NCBI GenBank assembly: GCA_002482505.1
Contig: DLGD01000038.1
Coordinates: 82,876 to 146,875 of the forward strand
Source of the DNA: Christensenella sp. UBA7703
GTDB taxonomy: Bacteria; Bacillota; Clostridia; Christensenellales; CAG-138
DNA: 64,000 nt
Reading direction: 5' to 3'
Shown: piece after piece, positions 1 through 7,890 of the stretch
How positions within the stretch are numbered: the stretch's first letter is position 1
How the letters are laid out: the number at the start of each line of letters is the position of its first letter
Translations under genes and position numbers: made by a program
Notes under the pieces: model-generated
The model's input: the letters and a program-made list of their open reading frames with translations, nothing else
Databases searched by the model: none
What the model was told of the DNA's origin: nothing

Positions 1-121
1 TTACGCCTTTGTAAGCCTCTTCGTCGTCTCTATTCGGTTTTGTTAGCCCCGGCCCGGGATTCGTCCATTGGTGGATGCTTCCTCCGCCTCTGGAACGAAC
101 CGCACTTTCTGGAGTGTTTGG

Positions 122-397
122 TTACGCCGCGTAGATGCGCGAAGAGCCCGTGGTCTCGTTGAGGCTTCTGCCGTCTTCCATCATAAACCGGATCAGGCGG
201 ATGGTATCCTGCTCGAGTTCGGTTTCAACGGAGAGCTTGGTGATGCCATTCTGGGTGTCAAGCAGCAGGTTCTGTACAAAGGAATTACCTTTGAGTTCTT
301 CCGGCTCGCGTTCGGCGACGATCAGTTTGACCGAGCCTTCGCTTCTGTTGACGATTTCGAAAAAGCGTCCAAGATTCGATACGTTGATTTTCATCAT
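122..397 (-). CDS. Small protein of unknown function (91 aa)
   Basis: I do not recognise this protein. It is short, acidic and soluble, with no signal peptide, membrane segment or cysteine. The first half (residues 3-35) alternates beta-like and charged stretches, and the end is polar. The start is supported by an AAAGGGGAA ribosome site just upstream of tandem ATG codons. An AT-rich stretch upstream (about 400-650) would hold its promoter. The gene stands alone on the minus strand, and the downstream gene lies beyond the window edge. It is probably a real gene because of its ribosome site and ordinary composition, but no function can be assigned. Confidence 0.55.
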   Translation of the reverse strand: MMKINVSNLGRFFEIVNRSEGSVKLIVAEREPEELKGNSFVQNLLLDTQNGITKLSVETELEQDTIRLIRFMMEDGRSLNETTGSSRIYAA

Positions 398-875
398 GTT
401 ACTGGTTCCCCTTTCTTTTACTTCGTTGTCATTATACTTTCTATTTGCAAATAAATCAACTACTATTCCGCTATTATTTGTGACTATTCTTCCACAACAT
501 CAATGATTAGTAAACGCAGTGTGAATTTCGCGTGAATTTCGGCCTTTTCACGTGCAATTTCTCATTATGTATGTCTATTCTGCATACATAAAGACTGTTT
601 TTTATCTGATATTTGCGCCTTCCAAAAACACCAACAGCCGTTGAACACTGTTCCACGGCGTATTTAACATATTTAGTTCGGTTTAGCGTTGTTTTTCATC
701 AAGCGCGGCCGCCTGATTTGGGAGGTGATTTGTGGTTTTGATCGGCAAATCACCGGATTTCGAAGCTGAAAGGATTCAGCTACTATGATTATAATACCAA
801 CTTTCAAAAAATGCCAGTATTATTTATCTCGCTGTTTTTTTCGTTGATTTCGCAGGTTTTGAATCATTCCCCGCC
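398..875. other. Intergenic region with two hairpins and a very short SD-preceded frame
   Basis: This 478-base AT-rich gap separates two minus-strand genes. It holds a 9-bp stem hairpin at 724-754 (GGTGATTTG / CAAATCACC) and a second at 764-781 (AGCTGAA / TTCAGCT). A frame at 732-788 on the plus strand follows a GGGAGGTGAT ribosome-like site, starts with GTG and encodes only 18 residues. No longer gene is visible. Confidence 0.4.
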
Positions 876-1643
876 TTACAAAACGCGGGAATACTGCACG
901 CCGGAGTTCTTGAGCACAATCTGAAACTTGTTGCTGTCCCCGCGCGCAAGTTCCACGCAGTATTCAAAAATCTCACCCGCGGTGTTTTTGGAGATACGCT
1001 GAATGCGAAACGCCGCCTCGCCCGCGCGCATGTGCAAAAGCTCCGCGTCGCGTTTATTGAGCGTCACCGCCTCATAGATCTCCACCGCTTCCAGCGCAGA
1101 CGAGCCGGAGCATTCCCGGATCGTAGCGTAGAGCGAGTCGTTGAGTTGCTCACGGCTCAACTGCGGACAGATGCGTGTGGGAATATACGCGGTCTCCATC
1201 AGGAGCGGTTCGCCATCCGCCATGCGCAGCCGCTCAATGCGAAATGTAGATTCCCCAGCAGAGAGATGCAGCGTCTCCGCAATCTTAACAGGCGGATGCA
1301 CCGTCGAAAACGAGAGCACCTTGGAACTCGGTGCAAGCCCGAGTGCGATCATCTCCGTCGTAAAATTATAGAGATTGTTGATGCTGCGCTTTAGCTTCGG
1401 TTTGCAAACGCGCGTACCGACGCGCTTTTTGCGTACGATAACGCCTTCATCCTCCAGCACCTGAAACGCCTGACGCACGGTGGAACGGCTGATGCCGAGT
1501 ATTTTGCACAGTGCGGTCTCGGTCGGCAGCGCGTCCCCCTCTTTCAGTTCGCCGGAGGAGATGCGCGCGGAGAAATAATTGGAGAGTTGCAAATAGACAG
1601 GCGCATCGTCCGTCCAGAAGATCTTCAAGTTTTTCCAGTCCAT
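876..1643 (-). CDS. GntR-family transcriptional regulator with UTRA effector domain
   Basis: A 255-residue repressor of the GntR/HutC type. Residues 10-80 form the winged helix: the PVYLQLSNYF helix, then ALPTETALCKILGISRSTVR as the helix-turn-helix. Residues 95-245 match a UTRA ligand domain, which in this family usually binds a sugar phosphate or small metabolite. The start follows a GGAGGAATCACACC ribosome site. It is divergent from the LacI gene across a 611-bp region with a promoter for each direction. The nearest catabolic genes are the GH9 gene and the minus-strand aldolase-kinase cluster, so control of carbohydrate use is plausible. The ligand cannot be read from the sequence. Confidence 0.88.
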   Translation of the reverse strand: MDWKNLKIFWTDDAPVYLQLSNYFSARISSGELKEGDALPTETALCKILGISRSTVRQAFQVLEDEGVIVRKKRVGTRVCKPKLKRSINNLYNFTTEMIALGLAPSSKVLSFSTVHPPVKIAETLHLSAGESTFRIERLRMADGEPLLMETAYIPTRICPQLSREQLNDSLYATIRECSGSSALEAVEIYEAVTLNKRDAELLHMRAGEAAFRIQRISKNTAGEIFEYCVELARGDSNKFQIVLKNSGVQYSRVL

Positions 1644-1763
1644 GGTGTGATTCCTCCGAAGGATAAAATCGGTTCCGGTTATTTTCTTATGTCATTGAAA
1701 AAAACGCCAAGCAGGATAATTGATTCTGCCAGAAGTGTAAAAACGAATCGACTTAATTCCTAC

Positions 1764-1791
1764 ATTATACACGAATTGTATGCTCCTGCAA
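1764..1791 (-). promoter_or_regulatory. Putative sigma-A promoter for the GntR gene
   Basis: Read on the minus strand: -35 TTGCAG, 16-base spacer, -10 TATAAT, about 120 bases upstream of the GntR start. The -10 is perfect and the -35 is partial. Confidence 0.5.
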
Positions 1792-2083
1792 CGACAAATC
1801 GCATTGCTCTAATCTTAGCCGCGTTTTTGTGCTTTTGTCCTGATTCATTTTGAACGTGCTGCGCATGTCCAATGCCCTTTTTACGCGATTTTTTGCGGTA
1901 TGCACGCGCGAATCGGGATAGCTGAATCTTAACTTAATCGATTTAGTTCGCTTTTAACAAGACGGCCCGTTATAGGATGCTCTGAGTCGATATTTTCGTT
2001 TCTCAAGAAAAAATCCTGCCGTATGTGATCTGCATCCTGCAATATTTTACAATTTTTCGTGTCTGTTTTCTCATTTTCCCATA

Positions 2084-2112
2084 TTGACAAGCAGGAAAAG
2101 CCCCGATATAAT
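2084..2112 (+). promoter_or_regulatory. Consensus sigma-A promoter for the LacI-GH9 unit
   Basis: TTGACA at 2084-2089 and TATAAT at 2107-2112, separated by exactly 17 bases, the ideal housekeeping promoter. An imperfect palindrome follows at 2122-2138 (AATC and GATT arms around GTTTAAGCT). It overlaps the expected start of transcription and could be an autoregulatory LacI-family operator. The rest of the 1644-2254 gap is AT-rich and without a gene. Confidence 0.72.
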
Positions 2113-2254
2113 CAAATCACGAAATCGTTTAAGCTGATTTGAATTTTACTTATTCTTTTTCAGCCCATTTCTTTTGCGTTTTGGCGAACGCGTCTGCGTC
2201 GTTCTCTCACAGATTTCACCCAATATTAATGTGCGACAGGCGGTGTGCATCATC

Positions 2255-3268
2255 ATGGTAACGATCAAGGATATTTCCGAGCGCTGCGGCGTTTCGCGCG
2301 CAACGGTGAGCAAGGCGCTCAACGGACACACGGATATCGGCGCGGATACCATCGCCCAGATTCGCCGTGTGGCAAAAGAGATGGGCTATTTACCGAACGC
2401 GACCGCACGTACGCTGAAACTCGGCCGTTCGCACAACATCGGTGTTCTGTTTGTCGATAAAACCGCATGCGGCCTTCGACACGAGTACTTTTCGTCGATT
2501 CTCGACAGCTTGAAGGTGGAAGCGGAGCGGCGCGGATATGACATCACGTTCATCAGCAAAGACATCGGCGAGTTTTCGATGGACTATTATGAACACGCAA
2601 AGTATCGCAATTGCGACGGTGTGGTCATCGCCTCGGTCGATTTTTCCGATCCTGCTGTGCTCAAGCTGATCGCTAGCGAGATCCCGACGGTTTCTCTGGA
2701 TTTTGTCTACGACAACCGCACCTCCGTGCTTTCGGACAACATCGGCGGTATCTCCGCTCTGGTTCACTATTGTTACGAGATGGGCCATCGGAGAATTGCC
2801 TTTATCCACGGTGAAGACACGTCCGTCACGCAAAAACGACTGATCAGTTTCCACAAGACCTGCGCAAGCCTCGGCATCCGCGTGCCGGAAGAATACATCA
2901 AACCCGCGCTTTACCATGATCCCAAACTCAGCGGGCTTGCCACGCGGGAACTGCTTTCGCTGAGCGGTCGCCCAACCTGCATTCTCTATCCTGACGATTT
3001 CTCCTTCATCGGTGGCATGAACGAGCTGGAACGGCAGGGCGTTTCCATACCGGACGATATGAGCGTTGCCGGATACGATGGAATCCTGCTCTCGCAGGTG
3101 CTCCGCCCCCGTCTGACCACCTACCGGCAGGATGCGGAGACGATGGGCCGCGAAGCCGCGGCAAAGCTGGTCGAGCTCATTGAGCAGCCCAAGACCGCGC
3201 TTCCGCAGCAGATCATGGTCTCCGGGCAACTGCTCAAAGGCGACACGATTAAAAACATCAACGATTGA
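2255..3268 (+). CDS. LacI-family transcriptional regulator
   Basis: A 337-residue LacI/GalR-type repressor. Residues 1-50 hold the helix-turn-helix (VTIKDISERCGVSRATVSKA) and hinge helix, and the rest is a periplasmic-binding-protein-like sugar-sensing domain. The ATG at 2255 is chosen because the family begins immediately before the TIKDIS helix. The open frame extends further upstream but without family similarity. The GH9 glycosidase gene follows 68 bp downstream on the same strand, so this regulator probably controls beta-glucan oligosaccharide use. The effector sugar is inferred only from that neighbour. Confidence 0.9.
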   Translation: MVTIKDISERCGVSRATVSKALNGHTDIGADTIAQIRRVAKEMGYLPNATARTLKLGRSHNIGVLFVDKTACGLRHEYFSSILDSLKVEAERRGYDITFISKDIGEFSMDYYEHAKYRNCDGVVIASVDFSDPAVLKLIASEIPTVSLDFVYDNRTSVLSDNIGGISALVHYCYEMGHRRIAFIHGEDTSVTQKRLISFHKTCASLGIRVPEEYIKPALYHDPKLSGLATRELLSLSGRPTCILYPDDFSFIGGMNELERQGVSIPDDMSVAGYDGILLSQVLRPRLTTYRQDAETMGREAAAKLVELIEQPKTALPQQIMVSGQLLKGDTIKNIND

Positions 3269-3336
3269 GTTGTTGCAACGTTTCAAACACCTACGCTCCG
3301 GCAAAAGAACAAACACCGCATTTGGAGGCGCAGCTC

Positions 3337-4758
3337 ATGGAAAGCATCACCAATCAGGACATTACGCCGGCCTTTTACGGCATGCATCTTGGCAAAAACC
3401 AAGCGCACGGCGGCATACAGAGGGGACTCATGACGCAATCGCTCATCAAACCAGTTGGACGCATGTTTTATCTGCAGCGCTGCGGTGTCGCGCTCGACGC
3501 CGCATACGCGGGTGTGTTTTCTCATCCGGCATGTCATACCGCGCCTGCTCGTGTTTTCGGTACGGATACATTCCTCCATGTATCCGGCGGCTGGCACGAC
3601 GCCGGCGATTACGGACGGTATGTGGTGCCCGCTTGTAAAGCCGTCGCCGATCTGCTTCTGGCGTTTCGGGCAGCGCCGGAAGCGTTCGGCGATGACTGGG
3701 GCATTCCGGAAAGCGGCAACGGCGTTGCGGATGTGCTGGACGAAGTCCGCTTTGAACTCGAATGGCTGTTCAAAATGCAGCGCGACGACGGCGGCGTTTA
3801 CCACAAGGTAACCTGCGCCTATTTCCCCGATATCGCCGCAAACCCGCAGGACGAAACGGCAGACCTCTTTGTCTTCCCCGTCTCTACCGCCGCCACAGGC
3901 GATTTTTCGGCAGTGATGGCGATGGCGGCACCGCTCTATGAATCCATCGACCGCACATTTTCCAAAAAGTGCCTGCGTGCTTCAGTCAATGCATACGAGT
4001 TTTTGAAGCACAGCAAACCGTTGTCTTTCCACAACCCATCCGGTGTGATTACGGGAGAATACGGAGACGAGACAGACGCGGACGAGCGCTATTTTGCCGC
4101 CTGCGCGCTGTATCAGGCAACGGGGCAAGCATATTATCTGTCTGACGCAACCGCGCTCTATCAGGGCGGACGCTCTGCCGATTTCGGCTGGGCGGACATG
4201 GGCGGTTACGGCAACGCTGTGCTCTACTCTGGCCCGAGAATCTGTGAGGACGATTTCCTCGCCGGACGCGTCCGCGCAGACCTCCTCGCAACCGCGGAAC
4301 GCATCTGCGAGCGCACGGAGAAAAGCACCCTCGGCATCTCGATTACGGAGTTCCTTTGGGGCAGCAATATGTATCTGCTCAACCACACGATGACGCTCCT
4401 GATGGCAAACGACGTGCAGGCAAGCGAACGGTATCTCGCCGCCGCGCGTTCACACCTCGACTATATTCTCGGCAACAACCCGCTCGGGGTCAATTTCATC
4501 ACCGGCGCAGGCGATTCCTCACCCAAGCAGCCGCATCATCGCCCCTCCGCCGCGGCCGGGCGCGCGATGCCCGGCATGCTCGTTGGCGGACCTGACGAAG
4601 GTCTCCACGACCTCGCGGCAAAGACACTGCTCTCCGGCAAACCCGCGGCAGAGCGCTATATCGACTCCGTAGAGAGCTATTCGACCAACGAGACCGCGAT
4701 TTACTGGAACAGCGTCTTGCTCCACGTTCTTGCGCGCATGAGCAAGCTTGACGCATAA
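3337..4758 (+). CDS. Glycoside hydrolase family 9 protein, probably cytoplasmic
   Basis: A 473-residue GH9 catalytic domain. This family of inverting enzymes hydrolyses beta-1,4-glucans, cello-oligosaccharides or related beta-glycosides. Diagnostic motifs are GGWHDAGDYGRY at 84-95, where the paired aspartates of DAGD act in catalysis, a histidine motif QPHHRPS near residue 400, and NETAIYWN near 451-458 with the proton-donor glutamate. There is no signal peptide, no carbohydrate-binding module and no dockerin, unlike secreted cellulases. It therefore likely acts inside the cell on imported oligosaccharides. The start at 3337 is set by the TTGGAGG ribosome site at 3321-3327. It follows the LacI gene, which probably regulates it. 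Confidence 0.88.
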   Translation: MESITNQDITPAFYGMHLGKNQAHGGIQRGLMTQSLIKPVGRMFYLQRCGVALDAAYAGVFSHPACHTAPARVFGTDTFLHVSGGWHDAGDYGRYVVPACKAVADLLLAFRAAPEAFGDDWGIPESGNGVADVLDEVRFELEWLFKMQRDDGGVYHKVTCAYFPDIAANPQDETADLFVFPVSTAATGDFSAVMAMAAPLYESIDRTFSKKCLRASVNAYEFLKHSKPLSFHNPSGVITGEYGDETDADERYFAACALYQATGQAYYLSDATALYQGGRSADFGWADMGGYGNAVLYSGPRICEDDFLAGRVRADLLATAERICERTEKSTLGISITEFLWGSNMYLLNHTMTLLMANDVQASERYLAAARSHLDYILGNNPLGVNFITGAGDSSPKQPHHRPSAAAGRAMPGMLVGGPDEGLHDLAAKTLLSGKPAAERYIDSVESYSTNETAIYWNSVLLHVLARMSKLDA

Positions 4759-4782
4759 CAACAATCGACCTGCGTAACACAA

Positions 4783-5005
4783 AAACGGCGAAGCTTGATG
4801 CTCCGCCGTTCAGCCATCGACAAAGTCCTTCGGACTCTGCCGATGGGTTTTACTTTGGGTTAAAATGACGCGAATCGCGCCATTTTTTTACAAATTCGGC
4901 GAATGAATCGCCAAATTTGAAGGAACATGGGGGTTTTTCGAAATCCCCCACCCCCCTAATGGGTTTGTTGACACTCTGAAACGGCGAAGCTTGATGCTCC
5001 GCCGT
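4783..5005. repeat. Repeat element A: 169-bp insert inside a duplicated terminator hairpin
   Basis: A 27-bp sequence containing the hairpin AACGGCG/CGCCGTT occurs twice with no mismatch, at 4783-4809 and 4979-5005, around a 169-bp insert (4810-4978). An A-run lies outside the left copy and a T-run outside the right copy. Convergent transcripts from the GH9 and aldolase genes therefore both still meet a complete intrinsic terminator after crossing the element. The insert has no ORF and contains internal inverted repeats, for example GGGGG-TTTTTCGAAAT-CCCCC around 4930-4950. A related copy lies inverted at 61200-61369. Confidence 0.85.
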
Positions 5006-5025
5006 CTTTTTACTTGCTGTTTGGC

Positions 5026-6234
5026 TTATAATCCGAGCTGTTGCCCCGCCGCAGTCTCCGCTGCCTTGCAGGCGAGGTATGCGCCCTCTAGGTCTTTGCC
5101 GCAGCAGATGACCCCGTGGTTCATGAGCAGGCAGCCGTTGCGCTCACCGAGCGCACCGATCGCGACCTTAGAAAGTTTCTTTGTAGAAGGCAGCGCGTGC
5201 CCCGCGCAGCGCATCTCGTCTCCAATGCGGCTTTTCATTTCGCCTTCGATACAGCAGATGCTCTTTCTCGCCGCCGCAAACGCCCCGCAGAGTTTCGCGT
5301 GCGTGTGGATCACCGCGCCGACATCCGCGCGGCACGCGAAGATGTCCCGATGCAAGCGTTTTTCGCTCGTAGGCTTGCGCTGCGTGCCGTAGTCGAGCGT
5401 GGAGAGCTCCACCTTGACGATGTCCTCCGGCGTGAGGATACGATAGTCCAGCCCGCTCGGCGTGCAGAGCATGTGGGTTTCGTCCAGCCGCACGGCGAGG
5501 TTGCCCCAGGTACCCTGCAGCAGACCTTCCTCCTGCAAGCGCCTGCCGTAAGCGACAATCTCGGCACGAATCTCGCGCTCCCGCTCGGTCTGCGCGGGTA
5601 AATCAGTCGTGGCTGGCTGCCGCTCCTGCGTCTTTTGCTCCTCAGCACCGAGGTTGATTTTGGAATATTTTTTCTGATAGATAAAGTGCATCAGCGCGGC
5701 GGAAAACAGCGGCACACGCTTCGCCCCGCCGATCTTTTTTGCGAGGATGTGCGTCATCGCTGCTTTTTCCAGCAGGATCGCGCCGGTCACCGCCTCGCTC
5801 ACCGCGCGCCCGGTAATCAGCATGCCTTCATCCTTGACAAAGCAGCTGTTACGTCCACGCAGACAGCGCGCAATCTCCTCCGGAGTGAGCGCGCTCGCCA
5901 CCCGCGCGGTAAGCCCGACAATCTGCGCCATATCGTCCAGTTCCGCCGTCAGCGCACGCATCTTTTTCCCGATCTCCGGCGCATAGGTGCCGGAGATCAG
6001 CAGCAACGCCTTTGCTTCCGGCTTGATGGTAAACGCATAAAAGAACGGTTCCTGCTGCTCGCCTGTCACGATCTCTTGCATGGTCATGTCCGCGCCGGAG
6101 AGTTCGGCGAAAAAAATCTCTCCATCGTCTCCGCGCAGGGCTGCGCGTACCGGATTTGTTTCGCTGAGCAGCCCTTCGTGCTTGAGTTGCGCCGTGAGCT
6201 CCAGAAAAGCCTTTGCGGCCTGCGATTTTGTCAT
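5026..6234 (-). CDS. Tandem class II aldolase/adducin-domain protein with a degenerate N-terminal half
   Basis: 402 residues, about twice the usual length of L-fuculose- or L-ribulose-phosphate aldolase-type enzymes. The C-terminal half (about 210-402) is a complete class II aldolase/epimerase domain with zinc ligands in VIHTHAKL and LLMNHGVI. The N-terminal half (1-190) has the same fold features, ending in GRNSCFVKDEGMLITGRAVSEA. There the NHG of the active motif is replaced by DEG and the HxH is absent, so it is probably structural or regulatory. An AGAGG ribosome site supports the start. It lies 35 bp downstream of the FGGY kinase gene, in the kinase-then-aldolase order common in pentose and deoxysugar pathways. 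The substrate is unknown. Confidence 0.8.
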   Translation of the reverse strand: MTKSQAAKAFLELTAQLKHEGLLSETNPVRAALRGDDGEIFFAELSGADMTMQEIVTGEQQEPFFYAFTIKPEAKALLLISGTYAPEIGKKMRALTAELDDMAQIVGLTARVASALTPEEIARCLRGRNSCFVKDEGMLITGRAVSEAVTGAILLEKAAMTHILAKKIGGAKRVPLFSAALMHFIYQKKYSKINLGAEEQKTQERQPATTDLPAQTEREREIRAEIVAYGRRLQEEGLLQGTWGNLAVRLDETHMLCTPSGLDYRILTPEDIVKVELSTLDYGTQRKPTSEKRLHRDIFACRADVGAVIHTHAKLCGAFAAARKSICCIEGEMKSRIGDEMRCAGHALPSTKKLSKVAIGALGERNGCLLMNHGVICCGKDLEGAYLACKAAETAAGQQLGL

Positions 6235-6269
6235 ATGATTCTATTCCTCTTGTTTGGATTTGGTTACGC

Positions 6270-7799
6270 TTATTCTTCAGTAAAGCGTCTTCCGTTTGCC
6301 GCGGCATACACACCCGAGAGCGAATGGTAAAGCTGCTGATACTGTGAAAAGAGCGCGTCGTAGATCGCCTTGTTCGCCGGATTCGGCGAAAACACCGCGC
6401 TTACGCGGACAAACTTCTTCGCGGACGCGAAGTCCGGCAGCTCGCCGAGGCCGATGAGCGCGACGACAGCTGCACCCACCGCACCGGCGTTGCGCGGGTT
6501 TTCCACGACGCTGATGTTTCTGCCCGTCACGTCGGAGAGAATCTGCATCCAGCCTTTGTCCAGCGCGCCGCCGCCGATGATGCGGATATCGTCGCACGCG
6601 ATTGCGTAATCTTTGCAGAAATTCTGCAAGATCCAGCGGATGTTGTAGGCGATGCCTTCATAGACCGCGCGCATGAGATGCTCCCGTGTATGCACCATGC
6701 TGATGTTAAACAGCGTGGCGCGCGTGGTCGTGCTCGAAACCGGGCAACGCTCGCCGAGCATCCACGGTGTGCAAATCAGCCCGTCGCTGCCCGGCGGTAC
6801 GGTGGCAATCACCTCGTCCATAAAGTTGAACACTCCCGCGCCGTACTTTTCCTTCTCGTGGCGGAAAAACTGATCCCGAATCCACTCGATATTCGCGCCC
6901 GCGCTCTCCGTGATGCCCGCGATGAGGTTCATCGCCGGGTCCGCACTCTGAATCGCCGCCGCGCCATGGCGGAAACTATCCCCGTTCTTCGTCGCCGCTG
7001 CGACCCATGCGGAGGTGCCGAGATAGACATGCACATCCCCATCCTCGGATTGCCCCGATCCGACCGCCGCGGACTGCACATCGTCACAGCCGCCGAATAC
7101 AGGCATGCCTTCCAGCAAGCCTGTTTCCGCTGCCGCCTGTACGGTCAGCCCGCCGACCATATCCGTGCTTTTGACCAGCGGCGGAAGTTTCTTCATATCG
7201 ATTCCCGCAAGCGGCAACACAGACAACCAGGACTTTTTCTTGAGGTCAAACCCGTAGCCGGACGCACCGGAAAGCTCCGTGACCATCTTTCCCGTACAGC
7301 GATATTTGAGATAGCCATTCACATCGAGGATGCGATACGCGTTTTGATAGACTTGCGGACGCTCCTCTTTGAGCCAGATGATCTTCGCGATGCAGTCCTT
7401 GCCCATGATCGGCGTGCCCGCAAGCAGCGTAAAGAGTCGCTTGCCGCCGATTTTTTTCATGATGCTCTGCGCTTGCTTTTCCGCGCGCCCGTCCACCCAG
7501 GTGATGTTCGGGTAGAGCACCGTTCCGTCCTCGGAAACGGGGATGACCCCCTGTGCCTGTGTGGAAAACACCACAGCGGCTACGTTCTCGGGCGAAATGT
7601 CGTTGTCCTTAAGGACACGCCTGCTCGTTTCACAGACGGCTTTCCAATAATCTGCCGGGTCCTGTTCGACCCATGCAGGGTTGGGATAATGGGTAGGATA
7701 CGGCTCGCTCGCCGTTGCGCGGATTGTTCCATCGAAGCGTACCAAAACCGCTTTATCGGAACTGGTACCGATGTCGTGGGCAAGGATATAGCGTTCCAT
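6270..7799 (-). CDS. FGGY-family carbohydrate kinase (xylulokinase-like)
   Basis: A 509-residue sugar kinase of usual length for the FGGY family. It phosphorylates a sugar or polyol with ATP in the cytoplasm. The N-terminal ATPase motif is LAHDIGTSSDKAVL (7-20). The C-terminal domain has GCDDVQSAAVGSG and the adenosine motif IIGGGALDKGWMQ followed by NAGAVGAA. The start follows GGGGGAATCCAG. Xylulose or ribulose is the first guess. A true xylulokinase would fit the xylose isomerase gene 22 kb away, but the adjoining aldolase and aminotransferase argue for a separate substrate. Confidence 0.85.
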   Translation of the reverse strand: MERYILAHDIGTSSDKAVLVRFDGTIRATASEPYPTHYPNPAWVEQDPADYWKAVCETSRRVLKDNDISPENVAAVVFSTQAQGVIPVSEDGTVLYPNITWVDGRAEKQAQSIMKKIGGKRLFTLLAGTPIMGKDCIAKIIWLKEERPQVYQNAYRILDVNGYLKYRCTGKMVTELSGASGYGFDLKKKSWLSVLPLAGIDMKKLPPLVKSTDMVGGLTVQAAAETGLLEGMPVFGGCDDVQSAAVGSGQSEDGDVHVYLGTSAWVAAATKNGDSFRHGAAAIQSADPAMNLIAGITESAGANIEWIRDQFFRHEKEKYGAGVFNFMDEVIATVPPGSDGLICTPWMLGERCPVSSTTTRATLFNISMVHTREHLMRAVYEGIAYNIRWILQNFCKDYAIACDDIRIIGGGALDKGWMQILSDVTGRNISVVENPRNAGAVGAAVVALIGLGELPDFASAKKFVRVSAVFSPNPANKAIYDALFSQYQQLYHSLSGVYAAANGRRFTEE

Positions 7800-7890
7800 C
7801 TGGATTCCCCCGTCTGCGTTTCGTCAAGCGTTCTTTCACGCGTTTCCTTGCGCACAATCGCGCGAGATTACGCGTAGTGTGCTTCTTTTT

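Noticed and set aside
1..121. Open minus-strand frame continuing past the stop of the first small gene to the window edge
   Set aside because: 39 codons with no ATG, GTG or TTG start in frame and an open frame on the opposite strand too; too short to call.
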